Of a stretch of DNA of 64,000 nucleotides, positions 43,015 to 51,185 are shown piece after piece. Position numbers and translations under genes: made by a program. This stretch comes from Gracilariopsis chorda. Its lineage: Eukaryota; Rhodophyta; Florideophyceae; Gracilariales; Gracilariaceae. The stretch spans positions 1-64,000 of the forward strand of contig NBIV01000041.1 in the NCBI GenBank assembly GCA_003194525.1. The letters run 5' to 3'. Each line of letters opens with the position of its first letter. Position 1 is the first letter of the stretch. The notes under the pieces were generated by a model, which ran no database searches, had not been told where the DNA came from, and worked only from the letters and a program-made list of their open reading frames with translations.

Positions 43015-44733
43015 ATGCCAAAGGTGAAGCCGAAGCTGGCCGCGGGCGTAGGGGGCAGCCTGCCCCGCCATTCGATGGACGTCAACCGCGGAAATCACAA
43101 GATAGGCCATGGCAGGGACCGCGCAACCGTCAAGCGAATCCAGATGTACAAAACGAAGGCCTACAAGCGTGACCGCGAGGGCAAAATCATAAAAGACGCA
43201 GGAGATTTGACAAAAAGCACCCCAGAAGCAGGAGCCGGTCGAGTTGCTCCGAACCGAAAGTGGTTCGGGAACACCCGCATAGTCGAACAGAAGGATTTGA
43301 CCAGATTTAGGGACGCAATGGCAAAGGCGCAGGCTGATCCATTTTCCGTGCTTCTCAAACAGAAAAAACTGCCTATGACGCTTGTTGATGATCCAGATAC
43401 TGAAAGCCGCGCGCTCGCTGGTTCCCAGATGGGATTATTGGTCAATGAGCCATTCGACCAGACCTTTTCCAAAAAGAGAAGACGGAAAAGACCGAAACTC
43501 GTCGCCTCTAGTTATGAAGAGCTGCTCAACAAAGCCGAAAATAGTAATAAGCAGTATGAAGAAAACATCGAGCGAATGGAACAAGATGCTGAAGAGCGAG
43601 CGAAAAAAGCCGCTGCAGAAGCCCCCCCCGACCCTGATGCAAAGGCAGGCTTGCGGTTTGACGACTTGAAGAATGCTGACCGTGAGCGCGTTTTTGATAA
43701 GGGTCAGAGTAAGAGAATATGGGCCGAGCTTCACAAAGTTGTTGACTCTAGTGATGTGGTTATTCAAGTCCTCGACGCACGTGATCCTATGGGCACACGT
43801 TGCGCATACCTTGAAAGGTTTTTGAAAAAGCAGTGCTCTCACAAGCATATGATCCTGTTGCTGAACAAGGCTGACCTCGTACCCACTTGGGTTTCTTCCA
43901 CGTGGTTAAAAATCCTTACAAAGGAGTATCCTACGCTAGCATTTCACTCGAGTATCACCAATCCGTTCGGTAAGGGGTCATTGATCAATCTGTTGCGACA
44001 ATTCAAGGCGCTACACCCAGAAAAGAAGTCTATATCGTGCGGTCTTGTCGGATATCCAAACGTTGGCAAGTCGAGTGTTATCAACACATTACGAGGGAAG
44101 AAAGTCTCAAAAGTCGCACCTATTCCGGGCGAGACAAAGGTATGGCAATACGTTACCATGTTTCGCTCAATTTTTCTCATCGATTGTCCAGGAGTGGTGC
44201 ACGACTCCACGAAAAACTCTCAATCTGATGCGGTCTTGAAAGGCGTTGTGAGAATAGAATCCTTGCGCGGTATGGCTGCGGAGTATATTCCTGCATTACT
44301 GGATCGTGTCGAGGACAAATACATTCAACGCACTTACGGTATCAAATCTTGGGAGCGTGCCCACGATTTGTTAGAGCAACTGGCTAGAAAGGCAGGAAAG
44401 CTGTTGAAGGGCGGCGAACCGGACGTGAACACTGTCGGGCGCATGATGTTGAGTGATTTTCAACGAGGCAAGCTTCCATGGTTCGTTCCCCCACCAATGG
44501 ATGAGGTTAAAGAGACAAGTACGAAGCAGAAAAGCCCCTCAAATAAAGACGAGAAGAATGATATGAATGGTAGTGGTCAGGGTGACGGAGAGGAAGTATC
44601 AAAGGAAAGCAGCGAAGAAAAAGATGAAGTACGGGCGCATGCGGGAAACATTAACGTTGAACACGAAAACATCAAGAATCTCAAAGTATCAAACCGACTT
44701 TCTGAAGATAACAAAGGTCAACCTCGTAAATGA
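43015..44733 (+). CDS. NOG2: Nucleolar GTP-binding protein 2 (NOG2/GNL2/Nug2)
   Basis: 572 aa. A circularly permuted GTPase needed for late pre-60S ribosomal subunit maturation in the nucleolus and nucleus. The start MPKVKPKL is chosen because the family begins M-VKPK and the frame upstream lacks an ATG. The N-terminal NGP1 domain is clear (RDRATVKRIQMYKTKAYKRDREGKIIK, PNRKWFGNTRIV). GTPase motifs are in permuted order: G4 NKADLVP at about 283, G5 SSITNPFGKGS at about 315, G1 GYPNVGKSS at 346-354, G2 PGETK, and G3 DCPGV at 390-394. The tail is Lys/Glu/Ser-rich. Slightly shorter than animal GNL2. All motifs are intact, so it is probably functional. Confidence 0.97.
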   Translation: MPKVKPKLAAGVGGSLPRHSMDVNRGNHKIGHGRDRATVKRIQMYKTKAYKRDREGKIIKDAGDLTKSTPEAGAGRVAPNRKWFGNTRIVEQKDLTRFRDAMAKAQADPFSVLLKQKKLPMTLVDDPDTESRALAGSQMGLLVNEPFDQTFSKKRRRKRPKLVASSYEELLNKAENSNKQYEENIERMEQDAEERAKKAAAEAPPDPDAKAGLRFDDLKNADRERVFDKGQSKRIWAELHKVVDSSDVVIQVLDARDPMGTRCAYLERFLKKQCSHKHMILLLNKADLVPTWVSSTWLKILTKEYPTLAFHSSITNPFGKGSLINLLRQFKALHPEKKSISCGLVGYPNVGKSSVINTLRGKKVSKVAPIPGETKVWQYVTMFRSIFLIDCPGVVHDSTKNSQSDAVLKGVVRIESLRGMAAEYIPALLDRVEDKYIQRTYGIKSWERAHDLLEQLARKAGKLLKGGEPDVNTVGRMMLSDFQRGKLPWFVPPPMDEVKETSTKQKSPSNKDEKNDMNGSGQGDGEEVSKESSEEKDEVRAHAGNINVEHENIKNLKVSNRLSEDNKGQPRK

Positions 44734-45593
44734 ACCAGCTCTCGTTGAAGGCATACTATTTGAGCGTAATGTATAATAAGAAATCTAACACTTTCTTCTA
44801 GTAGCTCAGTAAGTGAAGTACAGCCACTGATTAGTAGGGGCTGCAGTTGAGGAGTTTTAGGTTGTTGGGTCTTCAGCAAACCCACGAGTACGAGGAATCA
44901 ACGTACGCGTTTCATAAAAAAAAAGGGAGAGAGAGAGAGAGAGAGAGAGTACGGCGTTTGCGAAAAAGCACTTGTACATAGTTAGCAGAACCCCACACAG
45001 AGCTAGCCTTCAGAAGAGTTTTGAGTCGTTCACTAGTCGTATATGGTTTGGCACATTTCCGTTATGTGTTTCTATTTCTGCTGTTTGGGTGGCGGCCAGT
45101 GAGTTGGCACATGGCCGTAGCACCAGTTTATTTACCGCTGGAAGTAGCTTTGAAGCTAGCACACGGGTTGTCGAACTACTCGGAATCCCATGTGGCAGTT
45201 CGATTGGGCTTTACGGCAAGAGAAGATGTCGTACTATTTCATCCCAGGCTGATATGACCTCAAGGAGTGGCCCAGGCTTCTCGACCTCTGATTAACAGCA
45301 AGAATCGGATCGCTGGTCTTCCTCGCCTCAACAACGTGGGATAGGCTCGAGATGGATTTCTCTGTGTGTGCGTGCTATTAAGCTTGCGGTAAGGATTTTT
45401 GGAAGAATCCTTTCCTCTCCAGGTAGGCTCTCTCTTTGTGTGTCGGCGTGACGTTTTTAGGCGGAAAGGCCAGACTTAGTACGCCTACCTACTCTTAAAT
45501 GTGCTGAAAGAGGGCTCCTGGCTCCTGAGGACAATTGGCGTGCTTGACGGCATACAAAGTTTGCGCATTGAGATCTGTCAAATCGTGGGGAAG
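44734..45593. other. Intergenic, NOG2-SF3B4 (convergent), no gene seen
   Basis: Holds the 3' ends of two convergent genes. Short frames (107 and 78 codons) have no recognisable features. A (GA)n microsatellite lies at about 44924-44950. Confidence 0.6.
44924..44950. repeat. (GA)n microsatellite
   Basis: About twelve GA units after an A-rich run. Confidence 0.9.
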
Positions 45594-46631
45594 TCACTTT
45601 TCGTTTCTGTAAACTGGAGCTGCTTCGTCCGGAACAGGCCTTGGGGCACGAGCACGGGGCGCTTGTTGTTGAGGATAGGGGGGCATCCGACCAGTGTGTG
45701 TTCGACTTCCAAACTGACGATTCGTGGACCATCCAATATGCGACGTTTCAGCCATTCCGCGATGAGCAAACTCTCCCACCGGGGGAACTGATGCATACTG
45801 TTGAGGTGGCGCTCTAGCCCAGTTAGGCACTTGCGGTTGAGCGTGGTAGTCTGGATGGTGTGATGGGTAGGCAGCGTAACCTCCGGGCGGATATCCCGGA
45901 TACGGTGCGGGCGGTCGAAGCTGGGATTCCGCTGAAATTCGTTTTGGAGGTTTGTCCGAGAAATGCGTATGAGGGCGCAATTTATTCTCTAACTCGGCTG
46001 TGCGACGTGCTTCTGCACCTTTTGCAGCCAAAATACGTTCCGCTTGGGAGCCATGTCTCTCCCGTTTATCGGAGTCCTTCTTGAAAGCGTATTGCACAGT
46101 AATAGGTGTGTTACATACATACTGACCATTCATGGCAGCAATTGCAGCATCAGAATGTTCGAAGCAGGAGTATTTGACGAATCCATATCGCTTTGATTGA
46201 TTCGTGTTGGGGTCGCGCATGATAAAAGGAGCTTCGACCAATGGACCGAAAGCCGAAAAGGCATCATGTAACAACTTCTCATCGACCTCGTCTACAAGGT
46301 TTCCAATGAAGAGGTTTGCGCCGATATCCTGGTTTCGGCGGTCAACAGTGGACTGCGAAATGCGAATCGGTTTAGTGTAGAGGTGTGTCCAATTCAAGAC
46401 CTTTGCAGCGTAAAGCGCATCCAAGGGAGTATGAAACTCGCAGAAGCCGTATCCGAAATGGTCACCGGTTATGCGATTTCGCGGTATGTATACATGACGC
46501 ACAGGCGCAGCCTGAACCATGAGCTCCCACAACAAAGCGTCGGTAACCTTCTCGTCTAGCTGGGCAATGTGCACAGTGGCATCAGCGTTTCGGTCAGTTG
46601 GGTTTCGATTGCTCGCTAATGTCGCCGCCAT
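45594..46631 (-). CDS. SF3B4: Splicing factor 3B subunit 4 (SF3B4/SAP49)
   Basis: 345 aa, ATG at 46631. A component of the U2 snRNP SF3b complex that contacts pre-mRNA upstream of the branch point. Two RRMs: the first at about 18-94 (TVHIAQLDEKVTDALLWELMVQAAPV, RNP1 YGFCEFHT) and the second at about 105-185 (NLFIGNLVDEVDEKLLHDAFSAFG, RNP1 RYGFVKYSC). A helix follows (KKDSDKRERHGSQAERILAAK), matching the family's conserved GERHGTAAERLLAAQ-type segment, and then a Pro/Gly/Tyr-rich tail. The start NADATVHIAQLDEKV resembles human NQDATVYVGGLDEKV. It is shorter than the human protein (424 aa) only in the tail. Confidence 0.96.
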   Translation of the reverse strand: MAATLASNRNPTDRNADATVHIAQLDEKVTDALLWELMVQAAPVRHVYIPRNRITGDHFGYGFCEFHTPLDALYAAKVLNWTHLYTKPIRISQSTVDRRNQDIGANLFIGNLVDEVDEKLLHDAFSAFGPLVEAPFIMRDPNTNQSKRYGFVKYSCFEHSDAAIAAMNGQYVCNTPITVQYAFKKDSDKRERHGSQAERILAAKGAEARRTAELENKLRPHTHFSDKPPKRISAESQLRPPAPYPGYPPGGYAAYPSHHPDYHAQPQVPNWARAPPQQYASVPPVGEFAHRGMAETSHIGWSTNRQFGSRTHTGRMPPYPQQQAPRARAPRPVPDEAAPVYRNEK

Positions 46632-47255
46632 GGGGATGAATCGTCTGTGGTAAATGCAGGTGGTTGATCGTCAACCTCTTTACCTTTTAAGAACTAGTTC
46701 GAACATGAGTTATTCTCAGCCCAAAAGGTTGCGTGCGGGAGTAGTCAATGCTGAGACATGGTTTTGTGCTGAGCGTCTGTGCTAGCTGGAAATGATGGCC
46801 TCTCCAGATACGTCCTGGGTTCGAACCCGGTGACGGCGGTAGGTGGGTGTCAACTGCAGATTTCTTCTGCTTGGGGATCACTGATCATTTCTTCTTGCAG
46901 GATTTTGTTCTCGTGAAGAAAACATCCATTTGGGGCACGACACTTGGCACATTTTCTGTGTAGCATGCCCTCCAACCGAATTGGAAGTCCGGTTGCGGAG
47001 AAACGAGCGTGGGCTGTGGCATGACAGCAGGGCGTGCTATTTAAGCTGCAAACGTCATCAGATGTCTCGTGCTCCGTCGATTCCAACTGGTTGGTGCCGG
47101 GAGTAGGCACTGCGTGTGTATCACTCGCAGCAACGTCTCTCTGCCTCTAACCGCCGCGCACGTCGTAGGGCTCACGAGCCCGCCTCTAGTTGTCGAAGCA
47201 TTCGTCCCTCTAGTCTAGTCAAACCCTGTCATCGACGGCCCCGGCTGTAGGAATC
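46632..47255. other. Divergent promoter region SF3B4 / YDTYRP protein
   Basis: 624 bp with no supported gene. It contains a tRNA T-loop-like GGGTTCGAACCC near 46822, but no tRNA fits around it. Confidence 0.55.
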
Positions 47256-49055
47256 ATGTCGAGACACAACGACTACGATAGCCGCGCAGTTCGCCGCCCA
47301 GGAGGCTATGCGGCTTATGACGCCGACCGCGACCGCGACCGCGACCGCGACCGTGGGCGCGACCGTCCGACTCGTGACGATTACTCCTCCCGTGCACCCA
47401 TTCCTACCATCCCTGCATCTGAGGCGTACGATACGTACAGACCGCCGAGTGCTCAAGGAAAGCCACCATCTCGTTCTGCTTACGACACTTATCGCCCGGG
47501 AGCTCCGTCTCGCTCGGCCTACGACTCATATCGACCCCCGGCCGCCTCTTCTTCGGCCTACGACACATACAGACCGGGCAGACCGCCGGCGCGATCCGCT
47601 TCCAGTGCTTACGACACTTACAGACCTCCTGGAGGTCGACCTCCGCCCTCGGCCCCGCCTGCGTCCGCTTATGACACATACAGGCCTAATGGTCGCCCAC
47701 CACCGCGTTCCAATCCGTACGACACGTACAGGCAAGATGATAGGGCGCCTAGAGGAAGTGCGTACGACACCTATAGACAAAACGGACCTGAACCGCAAAT
47801 GCCTGTGGCAAAGGGAAATGACTACAGCGCCTATGAAACTTATCGTCCGCCCGCCAATCCATCTAAAGAATACTTGAAAAAACTTGAGCGATATGCAGGA
47901 GTTGCTCCCGCTCCGGCAAGAGACAGACGAAGTCGTGCTGAGCGTCGAAGAGACTATGACAACGAAAGTGAGGAGAGTTCTGAGGAAGAGGAGGACGAGG
48001 AGGAGGAAACGAGAAGATCCAGAGCCAAGTCTAAATCAAAGGGAAGGAAATCTTCCAAGAAGAAGTCATCACGTAAGAGTAAGAAAAAGGTTGATTCTAG
48101 TGACGAAGAAACTGAATCCGAGTCAGAATCGGATGTCGAAGATTCTTCGGAAGAATCGGACAATTCGCGAAATGGTTCTTCACCTGAGGACTCTGACGAT
48201 GATGAAAGTGATGAGGAAGATCGAAAGAAAAAGAAGAAGAAGTCCAGCAGAAAGGCTTCCAAATCGAGGAAGTCCTCCAAGTCTAGAGGAAAGAACAAGA
48301 AGTCGTCAAAGAAGAAGAAGAGTAAGAAGAGGAGCAGTGACGATACTGACGAATCCTCCGATACTAGCTCTGAAAGCGAAGAAGAAAGCGCTGAAGAGAC
48401 AACCGATATCACAAAGGCCATTGTTCCAGTAAACCCTCAAGCCCTGGGTGCGACCGCCTTCGGTACAGATATGAACACATTCCCAGACTTGATGGGAGGA
48501 CCTGATCTTGCTCAAGAGAACGTCCCGGAACCAACAGCAGCTGATTTTGCTAACTTGCCTGGTGAAGTTCCTGAAAACCACTCTCAAGCACTGTCGTTGG
48601 CAGGTCGATTCCCTCAGCTTGGATCTGCTGTGACGACACCCTTCGGGCCTGGTGTGATGACAAATCAAGGAGTTATGCCGCAAATGGGCATGCCTGCATC
48701 TGGAATGCCCGGAATGGGTATGGGAATGGGTATGGGAATGGGTATGCAGGCGCCCCCAGGAATGCCCGGGATGGGAGGGGGTGGCGTTATGGGGACAGGA
48801 GCCATGGGTATGCAGTCCGGTGCAATGCCAAACACTGGTATGATGGGTGGTGTGGGAATGCCAGGAGCAATGGGGATGCCAGGAGCAATGGGGATGCCAG
48901 GAGCAATGGGGATGCCGGGAGCAATGGGGATGCCGGGAGCAATGGGGATGCCAGGGACTATGGGAACACAAATGCCTGTGAATGGCGGGGGACAGCAGGA
49001 TTTGATGACACCTTTTGCTGGTATGAATCTTGGAGGAAACCAGGACACCTTCTGA
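47256..49055 (+). CDS. Low-complexity protein with YDTYRP repeats and Met/Gly tail
   Basis: 599 aa, ATG at 47256. I do not recognise the family. Residues about 1-50 carry DRDRDRDRDRGRDR. About 57-200 hold nine or so copies of [Y][D/E][T/S]YR[P/Q] separated by Pro/Arg/Ser linkers. About 215-395 is a long alternation of Lys/Ser-rich (KKKSSRKSKKK) and Glu/Asp/Ser-rich blocks. About 400-490 is less biased (NPQALGATAFGTDMNTFPDLMGGPDL, ENHSQALSLAGRFPQLG). The end is Met/Gly/Pro-rich with (MG)n and six tandem GMPGAM units. It has the make-up of a disordered condensate- or RNA-associated protein, but that is inference. It is convergent with the ArfGAP gene, whose middle and tail look alike. Confidence 0.8.
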   Translation: MSRHNDYDSRAVRRPGGYAAYDADRDRDRDRDRGRDRPTRDDYSSRAPIPTIPASEAYDTYRPPSAQGKPPSRSAYDTYRPGAPSRSAYDSYRPPAASSSAYDTYRPGRPPARSASSAYDTYRPPGGRPPPSAPPASAYDTYRPNGRPPPRSNPYDTYRQDDRAPRGSAYDTYRQNGPEPQMPVAKGNDYSAYETYRPPANPSKEYLKKLERYAGVAPAPARDRRSRAERRRDYDNESEESSEEEEDEEEETRRSRAKSKSKGRKSSKKKSSRKSKKKVDSSDEETESESESDVEDSSEESDNSRNGSSPEDSDDDESDEEDRKKKKKKSSRKASKSRKSSKSRGKNKKSSKKKKSKKRSSDDTDESSDTSSESEEESAEETTDITKAIVPVNPQALGATAFGTDMNTFPDLMGGPDLAQENVPEPTAADFANLPGEVPENHSQALSLAGRFPQLGSAVTTPFGPGVMTNQGVMPQMGMPASGMPGMGMGMGMGMGMQAPPGMPGMGGGGVMGTGAMGMQSGAMPNTGMMGGVGMPGAMGMPGAMGMPGAMGMPGAMGMPGAMGMPGTMGTQMPVNGGGQQDLMTPFAGMNLGGNQDTF

Positions 49056-49403
49056 GCAAATATCTCGAGGTTCTACTCTATCGAGCGATCTAGTACAGGG
49101 GCATCATACAGAAGCGGTTCAGAAACTTTAGAATTGTGGAGTGCGTATATAGTCTGCTAGTGTGTGCTCCAGTACTGACTGACAGTGAACGTCATGTGCG
49201 GCAAGAGACGTCTCTTCAGGTCGTAAGCCTTAAAGAGCAACATGCACATTCGAAAACCTGGTCCACACACCAAGCCTAGCTCTTTTAATCCTTCTCGCTG
49301 GGGATATCAAAATCATAAGACTACAAGGCACATTACCACAAGCAGTCAACCGATTCACCGACAAACTAGTCTGAAGCGTTGTCTTAAATACAATGAATGG
49401 TCA
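49056..49403. other. Convergent 3' spacer, no gene seen
   Basis: 348 bp between two convergent stop codons, with no coding or RNA signal. Confidence 0.6.
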
Positions 49404-51185
49404 TCAACTCTTCTCCGGAGGTTGCGGTGGAGGGCCGGGGGGTGGACCCGCCGGCATACCCATAGGTGGCGGTGGGGGTGGCGGAATCTGAGTAGCCCCA
49501 ATCGGTTGAGCTCTGGGATTCATGTTTAGATTGTGCATTCCGTTTATGAGACCTGGCATCCCAGACACACCTCCGCCTTGAGGAATATTTGGTGCGTTTG
49601 GCATTTGCGGTATTCCGCCCATCATACCAGGCGGCAGAGAGGGCATTCCCGGCATTCCCGGCATTCCCGGCATTCCCATAGGTGGCGGCATCATGCCTGG
49701 CGGTGCCATCATTGGCATGAAGCCCCCACCCGGCATAGGCATGACGCTTCCATACATAGACATAGGCGGCATCATTGGCATCTGTGCTGTTTGATACGCT
49801 TGTTGCATCGCTTGTGGAATGCTTTGGGCCGATGGTGCTCCGCCTGGCGCTGGATTTGCCTTTGCCAGATTTACAGCCTCCTTGCTATCACCCATCCATT
49901 CTGACATTAAATCGAACTCTGACTTAACAGGAGGAGTTAGAGAAGTTTGTGATCCAGCGCCCTCAGCTCCCATAGAATTTGTTTCGCGGTCCTTACGTCT
50001 CGATGATTTCGTCCTCAACTTCCTGTTATCCTCTTCTTCCGAAGAATAGTCCTCCTGATCATATGTGCCGTTTTCCGCATAATCATCGCGTTTTCGTCTG
50101 CTTTTGCCTTCCTTAGAGCTTTTCTTTTTGGACTTCTTTGAGCTTTTCTTTGTACGACTATCTTGTTCATCAGGTTCATAATCATCATTCTCGTACTCTT
50201 GGTCACTCTCAACGTAATCGCTTTTCTTTCTTCGGCTTTTCGAACTGTGCTTAGAACTTTTCTTCTTCTTCTCGCGTCGGTCTTCTTCCTCTCCCTCACT
50301 ATAAGAATCCTGACTACTTGGTTTAGTAGAGCTTCTCTCCGATTGGCGTCGTTCCCGGTCACGGCTGCTCGCGTTACTTGCATATTCTTCATACACATCC
50401 TCCCTGTAGCGAGGGCGCGAGTTGCGTGGAAGCCCGTATGGAACGACCGGTGTGGGTTGAGGCGGTTGAAAACGTTCATGCGGTCCACCCGTGCGATACC
50501 TATCTGGATAGGGAGGGGCGTTCGCTGGACGCTCGTAGTAATCATCTCTCGGTCTGCGCATTTGCTCCGGATAGGGCATAGAAGGTGGATGAGGTTGCTG
50601 TGCAGCTCGTGGCTCGCCAAACCGAGAGGCCCAATACCCCCGTTGCCGATCAGGTTGCGCTGGACCGTCTCGGAAGAGTTCTTGCTCCCGTCGCATTGGG
50701 CGTTCCCTCCTCGGGCGCTCTAATTGCGGTTCATAGCCTCTGTTGTCATAGTAACCTCTTGGGACAGGTTCTTGCTGCGGCACAGGAGGGTTGGGAGCTT
50801 GATTCTTCTTGAATATGCCCTCATACTTTAGCCAAAGAAACTCGCGTAGGGCATCTCGGTCTCTTCTGTCGGGTGGCGGGAATTCGCGACTATCCCAGAC
50901 TGCAAGAAACTTTCGATTGACGACATCGTTGCCTACCGAATCCATGCGACGGACGTCCTCATGGGTGAGGTCGCCACCGAATACATCTTTGATTCTTCTG
51001 TTGGAAGACGTTCGGTGGAAGTCTGCGCATAAATCGCATATAAAACTTCCGATAGTGAGATTAATGAACTCTGGATGAGAGACCCCGCAATCAGCGCAAT
51101 ATTGATTCCCTTCCAGTCTTGCTTGCACATCTCGGAGCGCATGTTCACAATCTTGCGCTGCGCGGGAGACGTATCGTGTTGCCAT
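49404..51185 (-). CDS. ArfGAP-domain protein, AGFG/AGD14-like
   Basis: 593 aa, starting at ATG 51185 (the frame is open further upstream, but no ATG is there). An ArfGAP zinc finger lies at about 15-125: C30-x2-C33-x16-C50-x2-C53 (YCADCGVSHPEFINLTIGSFICDLC), with HR at 57-58 (catalytic Arg position) and RRIKDVFGGDLTHEDVRRMDSVGNDVVNRKFLAVWD, closest in wording to AGFG1/plant AGD14. Such proteins promote GTP hydrolysis by Arf and act in vesicle traffic. The middle is Arg/Pro-rich, then Lys/Ser and Asp/Glu blocks, then SEWMGDSKEAVNLAKANP and a Met/Pro/Gly-rich tail (GMPGMPGMPGMP). All catalytic features are present. Confidence 0.9.
   Translation of the reverse strand: MATRYVSRAAQDCEHALRDVQARLEGNQYCADCGVSHPEFINLTIGSFICDLCADFHRTSSNRRIKDVFGGDLTHEDVRRMDSVGNDVVNRKFLAVWDSREFPPPDRRDRDALREFLWLKYEGIFKKNQAPNPPVPQQEPVPRGYYDNRGYEPQLERPRRERPMRREQELFRDGPAQPDRQRGYWASRFGEPRAAQQPHPPSMPYPEQMRRPRDDYYERPANAPPYPDRYRTGGPHERFQPPQPTPVVPYGLPRNSRPRYREDVYEEYASNASSRDRERRQSERSSTKPSSQDSYSEGEEEDRREKKKKSSKHSSKSRRKKSDYVESDQEYENDDYEPDEQDSRTKKSSKKSKKKSSKEGKSRRKRDDYAENGTYDQEDYSSEEEDNRKLRTKSSRRKDRETNSMGAEGAGSQTSLTPPVKSEFDLMSEWMGDSKEAVNLAKANPAPGGAPSAQSIPQAMQQAYQTAQMPMMPPMSMYGSVMPMPGGGFMPMMAPPGMMPPPMGMPGMPGMPGMPSLPPGMMGGIPQMPNAPNIPQGGGVSGMPGLINGMHNLNMNPRAQPIGATQIPPPPPPPMGMPAGPPPGPPPQPPEKS

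Noticed and set aside
44798-44880. TAGTAGCTCAGT resembling a tRNA D-arm
   Set aside because: No T-loop or acceptor pairing follows at the right distance.
46800-46850. tRNA-like GGGTTCGAACCC with flanking GACGGCGG
   Set aside because: The T-stem pairs poorly on either strand and no acceptor, D or anticodon arms fit nearby, even allowing a permuted or intron-bearing tRNA as I could test by eye.
47954-48971. Minus-strand frames opposite the YDTYRP protein
   Set aside because: Low-complexity shadows (poly-Ser/Phe, His/Ser repeats) of the Lys/Glu and Met/Gly repeats.
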